Shown: piece after piece, positions 11,718-21,725 of the stretch
How the letters are laid out: each line of letters opens with the position of its first letter
Numbering within the stretch: position 1 is the first letter of the stretch
Origin: Diadophis punctatus similis
Lineage: Eukaryota; Chordata; Lepidosauria; Squamata; Dipsadidae
Direction: 5' to 3'
Assembly (NCBI GenBank): GCA_023053685.1
Contig: JALIGW010000001.1
Span: 154,587,466 to 154,651,465, forward strand
Length of the DNA: 64,000 nt
The notes under the pieces: model-generated
What the model saw: only the letters and a program-made list of their open reading frames with translations
What the model was told of the DNA's origin: nothing
The model's database searches: none
Program-made: the position numbers and the translations under genes

Positions 11718-11953
11718 ATAGCAATAGCATTTAGACTTATATACCGCTTCATAGTGCTTTTACAGCCTTTCTCTAAGTGGTTTACAGAGTCAGCATATTG
11801 CCCCCAACAATCTGGGTCCTCATTTTACCCACCTCGGAAGGATGGAAGGCTGAGTCAACCTTGAGCCGGTGAGATTTGAACTGCGGAACTGCAGCTAGCA
11901 GTCAGCTGAAGTAGCCTGCAGTGCTGCACTCTAACCACTGCGCACCTTGGTTC
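11718..11953 (-). mobile_element. tRNA-derived squamate SINE, copy 3
   Basis: Minus-strand copy, full length by comparison with the others, with the conserved CCCCCAACAATCTGGGTCCT core read on the plus strand. The head is slightly decayed (CGCACCTTGG instead of CGCCACCTCGG). Confidence 0.9.
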
Positions 11954-12234
11954 AATTATATGTATATTTGGTCTCACATACACGGTAACTCCTCGATATT
12001 TTCTTAAGTATTAAAGCTATTGCAAGATACCTCGGTCAGCGTGATATAACTCTTGTAATATAATAAATATCTGCAGGTCCTATCTGTTGTGCTTCTCTGC
12101 CTAACCTAACTGTAGAAGCAGTTAGGCCAATAAGGTTCCAATTAAGATCTTAGGAAAAGCTTGAATCATATGGCCAAAGGTGATCCTTAAATATATTTTC
12201 TAGCTTATTAGTTTTTTGCTTTTTTAAAATAACC

Positions 12235-12440
12235 TATCTTTATTATTTTTATAAATAAGTCAATGTGGCAGACATACCTAATACTACTACTTTCCCCTAT
12301 TTTCCTCACAACAACAACCCTGTGAGGGGAATTGGACTGAGAGAGAGTGACTGGCCCAAAGACACCCAGTCAGCTTTCATGCCTAAGGTGTCATTATCAA
12401 CACTTTATCAAATCCTGTAGTCAGTGCAATTAAGAGAAAG
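12235..12440 (-). mobile_element. Sauria/MIR-like tRNA SINE relic
   Basis: Read on the plus strand it contains CAACAACCCTGTGAGGGGAA, then GACTGGCCCAAAGACACCCA and GCTTTCATGCCTAAGG. This order is typical of an old squamate tRNA SINE in minus orientation; related copies lie at 21730-21890 and 54570-54800. The tRNA-like head is lost here. Confidence 0.55.
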
Positions 12441-12870
12441 CATTTTTAATCCCCTTTACAATCCAAATAATCCATCTTGGATATAATTAGGGCAGACCAT
12501 AATCACTAATTGAGGCCAGGCCATTCTCCAGATAGTGCTGTTGCTCTCATAAGAGTCGAGCCTTAAATATACTCCTGATGATTCATGCTGTTAATTGCCC
12601 TATTTGAAACAGTGGTTAAGTTCACCAAATCTCAAACTGTGGAGCTGGTCTTTCAAGAGTATTGTAGTCCATCCTGAATTGGAATAGCAACTCTATCAAA
12701 TTTAGCAACATTTGTCTTGCCTCTTTAAAAATGAAAGTAGAAAAGAGAAGTAGGCATCATCCAGTAAGGCAACTCATGTCTTCAGATGATGTTTTCACAG
12801 GGACTTCACAGAGAATGATGTTGAAGAGTATGTGAAATATGTAGTAATCCCAAAATCAAAATCCTTAGGG
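12441..12870. other. Anonymous sequence
   Basis: Nothing recognised upstream of the CR1-like fragment. Confidence 0.5.
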
Positions 12871-13255
12871 TGCTATTCAAGAAGAACCAGATTCAACCGC
12901 AACAATACACGAGCACACAATAGATACAAACTCAAGGTAAACCGCTCCAAACTCGATTGCAGAAAATACGACTTCAGCAACAGAGTGGTCAATGCCTGGA
13001 ATACACTACCTGACTCTGTGGTTTCTTCCCCAAATCCCCAAATCTTTAACCTTAGACTGTCTACTGTTGACCTCACCCCATTCCTAAGAGGGCTGTAAGG
13101 GGCATGCGTAAGCGCACCAACGTGCCTACCGTTCCTCTCCTAATGTTCCCATGTACTCAAAACTGTTTCATGTATACATGTTTATACTTTTACTGTAATC
13201 TTATATATGTTTGACAAAAATAAATAAAAATAAAAATTAAAAATATTATAATGAC
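12871..13255 (+). mobile_element. CR1/Rex1-like LINE 3' end with C-terminal coding piece
   Basis: An open frame ending at 13098 encodes the last residues of a non-LTR polymerase: NNTRAHNRYKLKVNRSKLDC, then a YDFSNRVVNAWNTLPDSVV segment. The same peptide occurs almost unchanged at 43.1-43.3 kb on the other strand. After the stop come the 3' UTR (GGGGCATGCGTAAGCGCACC region) and a tail of TTTGACAAAAATAAATAAAA. The fragment is 5'-truncated near 12871-12885; the first residues of the open frame are host sequence. It cannot encode an active protein. The peptide identity between copies suggests fairly recent activity of the family. Confidence 0.85.
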
Positions 13256-14141
13256 TTAAGTCTTCTGATACAAGCAAAATACCATACTCAGAGAGGCCTT
13301 ATATTCCCACCACTAAATCCCTAATGTAATTTATCTAAGGGCAAACAAGGGTAAAACTAAGACCCGAATGATTCCAAATAACCAGTATCTTCCAAAAGTA
13401 ATGGCAAAACCATGTTTCTCTCTAATTCTGCCCCCAAAGAGAAATTGGGGTACACTAAAATGTCCCACGTTCTATCCATTTTATCTATCAAATCCTTAAC
13501 CAAAGTTAAGAAAAGATTGTTCACTTCTGAAAAAAGTTGAGAAAGGCACTCCAAATAACTTTGCCTCGATGTTTTTTTTTCTGGAATACAATGGAGTAGA
13601 GAGAAACTTTGTGAGGCTTTCAAATGATATTATTCTACCCTAGAACGATAAAGAGCATTCTTAGAATCCCTGCTGTGCCTATTTCTTGGCCTTGCTTACT
13701 TTGAAGGACTGACAGATTGTCATCTAATGCCTTACATCTTCAGCCTTGTGTCATGAAACTTAATGTATATGTGATCCATTGTACCTGCAGCATGTAATGT
13801 CAATTATAGCTTTCAAGGGTTCCATCACTCTGGGCAAGCATTTCACCATCCCAGAAAGATCAGCATTCAAACCTTAAGCTGTATCTTGTCTGAGCTTGGT
13901 CATTTTTATAGCAAGGTTTCTTCTGTCAGTACCCTAACCATTATACTATCTTCAGATGCTTAGAATAGGAAGAATATTCAAAAATAGATCTATATCATCT
14001 CCTTGTTCCAGGTAGAGAATTGAATCCCAGTATAATTGCTAGCTAAGATTGTACCACTATTATTGTACACATCATCACATTGTCTCCTCCTTTCCAAATT
14101 AAACACCTAATTTCTCCTGATTTTTTTTAAAAAAATATATA
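13256..14141. other. Anonymous sequence
   Basis: No element recognised. An 88-codon minus-strand frame at 13357-13623 has no recognised domain and is probably chance. Confidence 0.5.
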
Positions 14142-14149
14142 GTATATCA

Positions 14150-14537
14150 CAGTGATGGTGAACCTTTTTTTGCTCGGGTGCCAAAAGGGCGCGCGCGTAC
14201 GCGATAATGCGCGCATGCGTGCCCACACTCATAATGCAATGCCCTCCCCCTGTGCATGCACGCGCAACCACCCCGCTGCCCCTCCCCCGCGCATTCACGC
14301 AGACCTTACTGAAGCCTCCAGGCTTCCGGTAGGTCCGTTGGGTCTTTTTTCGCCCTCCCCAGGTTCCGGAGGCATCCCGGAAGCCTGGGGAGGGTGAAAA
14401 TGGCCTCCTCCCGCCCTCCGGAAGGCCGAAAATCAGCAGGCCAGCGCTGGAGCTGACATAGGGCAACACCTCGCGTGCCCTCAAATATGGCTCTGCGGGC
14501 CACCTGTAGCATGCATGCTATAGGTTCGCAATCACGG
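14150..14537. mobile_element. hAT-like MITE, family A copy 1
   Basis: Left terminus CAGTGATGGTGAACCT, right terminus AGGTTCGCAATCACGG, inverted with few mismatches. An exact 8-bp duplication GTATATCA flanks it (14142-14149 and 14538-14545), the hallmark of hAT transposition. The 388-bp interior is GC- and CpG-rich, contains TIR-internal palindromes, and encodes no transposase. Open frames across it are composition artefacts. Confidence 0.92.
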
Positions 14538-14562
14538 GTATATCATATTAGTATGCTTGAAG

Positions 14563-14800
14563 GAGCCCTGCTAGCGCACTGGTTAGAATGCAGCATTGCA
14601 GGCTGACTCTGCCCACAGCCAGGAGTTCGATCCTGACCAGTTCAAGGTTAACTCAGCCTTTCATCCTTCCAACGTCAGTAAAATGGGGACCCAGATTGTC
14701 GGGCCCCGGGGACAATTTGCTGACTCTGTAAACCACTTAGAGAGGGCTGTAAAGCCCTAGGAAGAAGTGTATAAGTCTGTGCTATTGATATTGCTATTGA
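14563..14800 (+). mobile_element. tRNA-derived squamate SINE, copy 4
   Basis: More diverged plus-strand copy. It keeps GCGCACTGGTTAGAATGCAG, a B-box-like GAGTTCGATCCTGAC and GACCCAGATTGTCGGG, and ends TATAAGTCTGTGCTATTG. It sits between a hAT MITE and a TA-flanked MITE, only 25 and 4 bases away. Confidence 0.85.
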
Positions 14801-14804
14801 AGTA

Positions 14805-14940
14805 CCGTGTTTTCCCGAAAATAAGACCCTGTCTTATATTTTTTTTGAACCCTGAAATAAGCATTTGGCCTTACTGCCATGCACTCAAAAGCCCGATTGG
14901 GCTTATTATCAGAGGATGTCTTATTTTGGGGGAAACAGGG
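14805..14940. mobile_element. TA-flanked MITE (Tc1/mariner-like), family D copy 1
   Basis: Termini CCGTGTTTTCCCGAAAATAA and TTATTTTGGGGGAAACAGGG form imperfect inverted repeats, flanked by TA on both sides (14803-14804 and 14941-14942). The interior has a small palindrome AGCCCGATTGGGCTT. An inverted copy lies 1.4 kb downstream. Confidence 0.8.
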
Positions 14941-14944
14941 TATT

Positions 14945-16365
14945 ATCCTTAAGTAACAATTATATTTTTTTCATTAATTTTATTAAGAAATATCTTAAAT
15001 AAAACTTTCAGAAAAACCTAATGCAAGGATATTGCAAAATGGGGGGGGGAAGGATTCCCCCCTCCAAAAAAGATAGCAAGAAAATTAAACTTCCCCTTTC
15101 TTCCAGAGAGAATTTAGTCAATCTGGATTTCACATCCAACTGTCTTTTCATCTGAAATGCCCCTGCAGCCCGCATGGAATGGAGAAAATGCAGACACTAG
15201 CTTTCCTTGCCTCACGAGAAACCAATTTTATTTTCCAAGATACCAAGTAAGAAAAGCAGGTAATCACACTCAGGGCATTTTGCCTTGGTTTTGTGTACGA
15301 TATGTGTCTCTCATCTGTATTTCATATTTTGGTGCAGACATATGGTACTACAAATAGAAAAAAAGCAGCAGAAGCAATATGTCTGCTGCCTCGAAATCTT
15401 GACAAACTGTTTTTGGGAAATGATAGTGGCTCCCAGGCTGATAAATCACTTTTACTATTTCCAAGTAGGCCCAAAACAAGGCCTTTCTTGTTTAAAGCAG
15501 CGATGGGCAACTTGATTTCCCTTTCTGCAATCCTCAGAGCCCTCTAATCATGATTGCTGGAAGCTGACAGCATTATTTCCCACCATTTTCAGATGGGGAA
15601 ACCCCTAACATTTGAAGTGTAAACCCCAAAGCAGGCATATCACCATCTTGCCTGCATGGGAGACGTGGCTCTCATATTTGTAAACAATAAAGGTTAACTA
15701 CCCAGATACTGTATAATAAAGCCTGTGTAATTTGACACAGATCATGGTTGTGACGACTAGGAGATTCTGTGCTATTTCTTTTCACAGCCTGGGCTGCCTC
15801 TGCAATGTTAACAACGTTTAAAAATGAACGGATTTTGGATTTTATGTTTAGTGGGGGGGGGGGAGTATTCACTTGTGATGAGGCTTAATATTTTGTGAAG
15901 TGTTTTTTTTTAAGTAAAGAGAGGAGGAATGAAACATTAAGAATAGCAAATGAATTGGTAGATATCTCTGTGCAAAAACTTGCATGTGAAAAAAGTTTCC
16001 TATATATAAAACAGCAGGATCAGTAGATTAAATGAAACACCTATGCTTTGTTTATAGCTTTTTTCTGTAATGATGATACTTTATTAAACCCTTCCCTCCA
16101 TTTAACCTTTTTATGTGCCCTTCAAGGGTCTTTACTTCCTGGTCATTTGCCACCATTTAGAAAAAAAATGTCCTTGAGGTCAGCAGTAACCAAGTTTACT
16201 TTTCATTTGACAAGACAAAGCAACTAATCACAACTGTGTTCTCTGAAGGCTACATGACCTTTATGCAGTAACAGGCTACGTGTCAGGTGGAGGAAGTGAA
16301 GGTAACTTGTTTCACATCTGTGTTTTTGAATTTGTTTGTCCATTTTGAGCTGTTCCTAAGGCTGT
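14945..16365. other. Anonymous sequence
   Basis: Several overlapping short open frames at 15157-15547 on both strands lack any recognisable domain. A plus-strand frame of 66 codons at 15157-15357 contains an internal CAAGTAAGA donor-like site (about 15244-15252), but there is no supporting acceptor or homology. I do not call an exon. Confidence 0.45.
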
Positions 16366-16369
16366 ACTA

Positions 16370-16512
16370 TCCTGTTTCCCCCAAAATACGACATCCCCTG
16401 ATAATAAGCCCAATCGGGCTTTTGAGTGCATGGCAATAAGGCCAAGCGCTTATTTCAGGGTTCAAAAAAACATAAGACAGGGGAAACATGGTATTGTTTC
16501 GGGGAAACACGG
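16370..16512. mobile_element. TA-flanked MITE, family D copy 2 (inverted relative to copy 1)
   Basis: Same family as 14805-14940 in opposite orientation: it carries AGCCCAATCGGGCTT and ends GGGGAAACATGG followed by TA. The right end is repeated once (GGGGAAACACGGTA at 16500-16513), a 21-bp tandem duplication of the terminus including the TA. Confidence 0.75.
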
Positions 16513-16514
16513 TA

Positions 16515-17039
16515 TTGTTTCGCTCTAAGATTGTGAAGTTGCCCGGGGGTGGCTGGGTGGGAGAAACCGCCTCCTAGTAGTTCAGCAAAAGAATGAATCA
16601 CTTCGGTTCATTTATTGCTTCAACGTTTTCTAAAATCTGTTATCGGCACCATTCTCATAATAGCATCCCAAATTAAGTGTTAGGAATTTTAGGAATGCAG
16701 AAAGGATAAAGCAATTCTTCATTTTCCCTATTGGGAGCAAATGGATAAAGATATAATTGTATGAATGCTTGATGGCCATTCACTTGCTTCATTTGCTTTT
16801 TTAAAATTATTCCAACAAGTAGGTAAATAGATTTTGTACAGATACTATGTATGTATTTACCTGTGCCTATATAGAGTCAGCATTTATTTAGTGTTCTTCA
16901 AATGATAAAAGCATTTAAGTGTCGTTATGCATAAGCCAGCTCTCAAGAAAAAGCAGGAGATAAAACCCTGTCCTGTTCAGCTACTAGTTCCCCATTTAGT
17001 AGGTACCTGTGCTTGAACTCCTTTGTGCAATTCAATTTC
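16515..17039. other. Anonymous sequence
   Basis: Nothing recognised. Confidence 0.5.
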
Positions 17040-17047
17040 ATCCAACT

Positions 17048-17319
17048 CAGGGGTGGGTTCTGGATCCTTTGGCTGCCGGTTCGCTCAGGGTCGCGCCATG
17101 CGCGCAGCAATCAAAGAATAACTTCTGCGCATATGCAGAAGCAAAAAATTAGCTTCTGTGCATATGCAGAAGCAAAAAATTAGCTTCTGCGCATGCGCAG
17201 AAGCAAAATTCAAGATGGCAGCACCCACAGAGACACCGACAGAACCGTCTCTGTGATGTCATCGCCGAACTACTAACGGTTCTAAAGAACTGGTTAGAAC
17301 CGGTAGGAACCCACCTCTG
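17048..17319. mobile_element. hAT-like MITE, family C copy 1
   Basis: Termini CAGGGGTGGGTTCTGG and GGAACCCACCTCTG; flanking 8 bp ATCCAACT and GTCCAACT (one mismatch). The interior has three direct copies of a roughly 31-bp unit containing GCATATGCAGAAGC (about 17120-17209), each unit itself palindromic. Non-coding. Confidence 0.9.
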
Positions 17320-17327
17320 GTCCAACT

Positions 17328-18780
17328 GCAATTGGATAGATCTTTTGAATATGTGATGTGTATGTGATCATTATGGGTCACTGTGTACAATGTCGTCATC
17401 CTAAAGTAAGCAGCCCATGTTTTTATTTATTTATTAAATATATATGCCACCCATCTGGCAGTTTGAGGTATCTCTGGACAGCCGCTTTTGCTTAGTTTAA
17501 TGTCAGATCAGAATGCCAGTTGTTTGCAATCTTCACCCGGGCTTCAAATACAAACACTCTGCATCACACATAAATCGGAAGCTACAACTATTGAATCTCT
17601 GTCTGGATGCATCCATTCCCACTCCAGTATTGACCTGAAGGACCATGGTAAACTGTAAGAGCTATAAAGTCATCATAATATTTCAAAAAAACATTTACAG
17701 CTTTTTTTTTTGAAGCTTTGAAGTTTTGAAGCAAAGATGAAAACTGCAAACATTTTATACGCTCACTGTAACCCCAGTAAAAGAGGTTCTTTCATTTGTT
17801 TACTGAATGTAATGTCAGTATCACATGGCAAACAGCCCAAAAAGAGTCTAGTTATTATTTTTCCCCAACAATCCATGTAAAGCAGAGAGAGGTATTGCAT
17901 TACTGGATTTTAAGAAAGGAAAAATATTGAGTGTTGGACAGGAACTCGAGTCTATTGGTATTAACAATGTATTTCACTTTTTTAAAAAAACCTTATTATC
18001 TGTTTTTGCTTACTTTGACAAATGCCATCAACTTTTCCCTTTACATTATTTTGTTAAGGTCTCAGAGTGTAGTTCCATTCATGCTTGTGGAAAAGTAGTG
18101 ACCCTTTCCCCTGACTGGCTTATTCAAGGTGCAGGAATTTCTTTTAGAAAAATGTGGGGAGGGATGTAAGGAGTTAGAGTAGAGTTCTCACAGATTGTTT
18201 GCATGGCTCTTTCAGTAAGAAGCAGCCATTGGGTATCAGTGCCATGAAAGGAGAAAGATTTTCTATTTACTTAATGGCCAAACTTGATCCAGCTAACAAA
18301 TATTTAAATAGCTCTGTGAGATGAAATAACCTATCCTTTTAACTCTAACCTTATATGGTCCTCAATTTATGCTGGGCGCTTTACTCGAAATAATATTGTT
18401 TCAAGTGTCACTATTTGTCTGGGGTAGTTTTAATGTAGTGGATTTAATTTATATTAATACATAAGGAAAATGTGTTCTACGGACAGCTATTGTAAAGCTA
18501 CATACAGTAATTGTTGATTTTACCGGCATAGCATAGTTGACAGTTTGCAAAATAAAAGAAAATATATGTATTAGCTTGAACGAGTGGAACAAACAAAGTA
18601 TTCTAAAAAGAGAATTCATTGTAATAGCTATGCAGTAATTATGCAGAACTTATTATTGTTTTCTACATCATTAATGATGAAAAATAACTGACAGTACAAT
18701 AATGTATATTTATGCTGTGAGTGTTTAGAACAGTAGATTTACATCCTTTGTTTTCTAATAGTTTGCTGCATTTCACTGCT
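17328..18780. other. Anonymous sequence with a decayed LINE tail near 17419-17475
   Basis: At 17419-17475 a TTTATTTATTTATTAAATAT tract followed by GCCACCCATCTGGCAG resembles the reverse complement of an L2-type 3' tail. The rest, including an 80-codon frame at 17927-18169, shows no recognisable feature. Confidence 0.45.
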
Positions 18781-18789
18781 ACGATACTA

Positions 18790-18995
18790 TGTAGGGCATG
18801 CATAAGGGCACCAGTGTGCCTACCGTCCCTGTCCTACTGTACCCATTTGTGTGTACTCATTTTATGTGTTTATGGCTATGTTTTGCTTCTTTCTATCCAT
18901 TTATTTGTGCCATTTTTTCATGTGTTCTGTTTTCTTGCACTTGTTGATAAATAAATAAGTAAATAAATAAATAAATAATAAATAAATAAATAAAA
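18790..18995 (+). mobile_element. CR1/Rex1-like LINE 3' tail
   Basis: The non-coding 3' end only. It has GGGCATGCATAAGGGCACCA and GTGTGCCTACCGTCCCTGTC, matching the 3' UTR of the element at 12.87-13.26 kb, and ends in a GATAAATAAATAAGTAAATA tail. Confidence 0.75.
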
Positions 18996-19042
18996 TATGT
19001 AATGTGTGTGTGTATATATACACACTATATGTATGTATGTAT

Positions 19043-19278
19043 CAGTGGTGAAATCCAATTTTTTTTTACTACCGGTTCTGTGGGCATGGCTTGGTGGGTG
19101 TGGTGTGGCTTGGTGGGCGTAGCTTGGTGGGCATGGCAGGGGAAGGATACTGCAAAATCCCCATTCCCATCCCGCTCTGGGGCCAGCCAGAGGGGGTATT
19201 TGCCGGTTCTCAGAACTACTCAAAATTTCCGCTACTGGTTCTCCAGAACCTGTCAGAACCTGCTGGATTTCACCCCTG
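19043..19278. mobile_element. hAT-like MITE, family C copy 2
   Basis: Termini CAGTGGTGAAATCC and GGATTTCACCCCTG. GTATGTAT lies on both sides (19035-19042 and 19279-19286), though both flanks are inside a GTAT simple repeat, which weakens this duplication. The interior has GGCTTGGTGGGYGTGG-type repeats and ACCGGTTCT. It is closest to copy 3 at 20.7 kb. Confidence 0.85.
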
Positions 19279-19286
19279 GTATGTAT

Positions 19287-19783
19287 GTATGTAGTTTTTC
19301 TTACATTTAATTTCTATATATTGGATAGCTTCTTTGGAAAACACAAAATAAAAAATGGTTGGATATTGAATTTTTCTCAGACAAAAAGCAGAAGTGAGTC
19401 ACATCTCTTGGGACCTGAGCTTAAGGAAATCTTGATATTGCAATCCTGATCCATAGACCGCTAAGCCTTTTTCTCTGACAAAAACACTTCAAGAATAGGC
19501 TAATAATTCAATGGCATCTCCCAAGGGCAAAATAAAGAATAAGACTCCTACACCTTATGTAGATAGCCATGGATCAAAACTGTAAAGCAAACTAGAAATG
19601 AAGTCTCTCATGTACAGAGGCACCTTGGAGCTTAATATAAGGGCATAAGTGGGTGATCTTAAAAAAAAAGTGGCAGATGGAGGAATTTCAAGCATGTAAG
19701 ATCCAGCCTTTTCTTGATAGTTTTCTTATATAAGTGTTTAGCCTTTATTTAAAAAGTAGCCACTCCACTGTTTATCTTTTGAT
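19287..19783. other. Anonymous sequence
   Basis: Nothing recognised. Confidence 0.5.
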
Positions 19784-19980
<197 letters not shown>

Positions 19981-20018
19981 TCCTTGATGGAGATAGGCAA
20001 AACATTGTACATTACTAT

Positions 20019-20260
20019 GAGCCGCAGTGGCACAGTGGTTAGAGTGCAGTACTGCAGGCTATTTCTGCTGACTGCTGGTTGACTGCAATTTGGCAATTCA
20101 AATCTCACCAGGCTCAAGGTTGGCTCAGCCTTCCATCCTTCTGAGGTGGGTAAAATGAGGACCTAGATTGTTGGGGGCAATATGCTGATTCTGTAAACCA
20201 CTTAGAGAGGGCTGTAAAGCACTGTGAAGCAGTATATAAGTCTAAGTGCTATTGCTATTA
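20019..20260 (+). mobile_element. tRNA-derived squamate SINE, copy 5
   Basis: Full-length plus-strand copy, from GAGCCGCAGTGGCACAGTGG to TATATAAGTCTAAGTGCTAT. A BovB fragment starts within about 15 bases of its tail. Confidence 0.92.
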
Positions 20261-20271
20261 CCAAAACAATG

Positions 20272-20645
20272 AGGCTAAATGCCAAATAATTGATACTTTC
20301 AAATTGTGGCGTTGGAGAAGACTCTTGAGAGTCGCTTGGACTGCAAGGAGATCAAATCAACTAATCCTAAAGAAATCAACTCTTACTGTTCTTTGGAAGG
20401 ACAGATACTGAAGCTGAAGTTCAAATACTGAACAAGAAGGGAGGACTCATTGGAAAAGACCCTGATGTTGGGAAAGACTGAAGGCCAAAGGAGAAGGGAA
20501 TGGCAGATGATGAGATGGTTGGAGAGTGCCATCAATGCAATGAACATGAATTTGGGGAGATAATGCAGGACAGGGATGCCTGGGGTGCTATGGTTCATGA
20601 GGTCTCAAAAAGTCAGACATGACTTAGCGACTGAACAACAACATG
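20272..20645 (+). mobile_element. BovB (RTE) LINE 3' fragment
   Basis: The sequence GAAGACTCTTGAGAGTCGCT, GACTGCAAGGAGATCAAATC, CATTGGAAAAGACCCTGATG, GAGATGGTTGGAGAGTGCCA and CATGACTTAGCGACTGAACA runs in the same order as the well-known 3' coding end of BovB from ruminants and squamates. Conceptual translation with shifts gives KTLESRLDCKEI and DSLEKTLMLGK, the RTE C-terminal region. The copy is 5'-truncated at about 20272 and broken by frameshifts (for example after LKFKY), so it is inactive. BovB is a classic case of horizontal transfer among vertebrates. Confidence 0.93.
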
Positions 20646-20673
20646 GCAAACTGTGGTGGAATGTAGTCTAGAC

Positions 20674-20947
20674 CAGTGGTGGGATTCAATTTTTTTTACT
20701 ACCAGATCTGTGGGCGTGGTGTGGCTTGGTGGATGTGGCAGGGGAGGGCTACTGTAAAATCTCCATTCCCTCCCCACTCCAGGGGAAGGTTACTGCAAAA
20801 TCCCCATTTCCTCCCAATCAGCTAGGAGGCAGAGAATAGATGGGGGCGGGGCCAGTCAGAGGTGGTATTTACCGGTTCTCCGAACTGCTCAAAATTTCCA
20901 CTACCGGTTCTCCAGAACTGGTCAGAACCTGCTGAATCCCACCTCTG
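20674..20947. mobile_element. hAT-like MITE, family C copy 3
   Basis: Termini CAGTGGTGGGATTC and GAATCCCACCTCTG. Exact 8-bp duplication GTCTAGAC at 20666-20673 and 20948-20955. Close relative of copy 2 by interior sequence (TTTTTTTTACTACC, GTGTGGCTTGGTGG). Inserted at the left edge of the Penelope-like element, so it is the younger of the two. Confidence 0.93.
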
Positions 20948-21007
20948 GTCTAGACCCAAAGCTGTTTTTTCCAGTAGGCAACTTGACTTTCTTGTTTTTT
21001 CTTTGAA

Positions 21008-21041
21008 GACGTTTTGCTTCTCATCCAAGAAGCTTCTTCAG
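21008..21041 (-). ncRNA. Hammerhead-ribozyme-like motif, decayed (Penelope terminus)
   Basis: On the minus strand: CTGAAGA (fits CUGANGA), one A, a perfect 6-bp stem II GCTTCT/AGAAGC with loop TGGATG, then AAAAC and GTC. A functional core needs GAAA after stem II; here the first G is A, the change expected from CpG decay of GCGAAAC. Hammerhead motifs in Penelope-like terminal repeats are established; loss of activity here is inference. Confidence 0.6.
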
Positions 21042-21503
21042 CTCTGACTGGATGGTGGGGAATGGAAGGATTCATATTCCTTGCAGACAGCTGGTAATTT
21101 GCATCCTTTTTGAGGGTCGTTGAAGCACTTGGATGTTTAGCTGTGTCCTCAGGATCACCTGAGTAAATGCTAATTGTTCCTGTAGTCTGCATTTTTTTCT
21201 GGAAATCCGTTCATGCTCCCACATGAGCATGAACCCTCCCATTCGAAGGGTGTCCATCCCAAATTGCTACAGGCTTTTAGCTATGCAATTTGGGATGAAC
21301 ACCCTTTGAATGGTGTGGGAGTATGAGCAGTTTTCCAGAGGAAAAATTGCAGACTACAGGAACCAGGAGCACTACTCAGGTGACCCTGAGGACACAGATA
21401 AACATCCAAGTGCAATGACCCTCAAAAAGAATGTTGCCTCTTGAAAAAGCACCTTTGGGACAACCATGACCTGGATGACTGAGAATCGCTACAATGTAGT
21501 CTA

Positions 21504-21725
21504 AAGTTGCAGGAGGTACCGCTGTTTCCCCAGAAGCAGAGAGACAACATATCTTGGAATGTTTGCCAGGGTGAAGATGGAGCCCCTTCTAATAGTTCAC
21601 AGGGTATATCTAATAGTTATGTAGATAAATGTTTTAGTCTGGCAGAATTTCTGTCTATAGACGAGCAGCAATAAAGAAATTACTTTGAAGTAACTCCTCC
21701 TCCTTGGTTCCTTAGGCCTGATACA
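21504..21725. other. Anonymous sequence
   Basis: Host sequence after the Penelope-like insertion; nothing recognised. Confidence 0.5.

Larger units (their letters stand above)
20671..21492. mobile_element. Penelope-like element insertion, inverted pair of terminal segments, split by a MITE
   Basis: After removing the hAT MITE at 20674-20947 and its duplication, the insertion spans from GACCCAAAGCTG to GACTGAGAATCGCTAC. It is flanked by an 11-bp repeat AATGTAGTCTA (20660-20670 and 21493-21503), which I read as its target duplication. The left arm (about 21050-21260) is the inverted copy of the right arm (about 21282-21440): for example AGGGTGTCCATCCCAAATTG and CAATTTGGGATGAACACCCT face each other across about 20 bases. 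The right end, ACCATGACCTGGATGACTGA, is a Penelope-type tail. The left arm keeps a hammerhead-like core on the minus strand; the right arm has lost it. Confidence 0.7.

Noticed and set aside
11980..12065. Possible terminus of a TA-flanked element (GGTAACTCCTCGATATTTTC)
   Set aside because: No partner terminus and no TA-TA arrangement that could be confirmed.
14107..14512. Overlapping open frames of 68-125 codons on both strands
   Set aside because: They lie wholly or mostly in a CpG-rich hAT MITE with exact 8-bp target duplications, and the frames have no domain.
15157..15547. Several overlapping short frames with a donor-like CAAGTAAGA
   Set aside because: Frames overlap in three registers and both strands, no acceptor was found, and no protein family matches.
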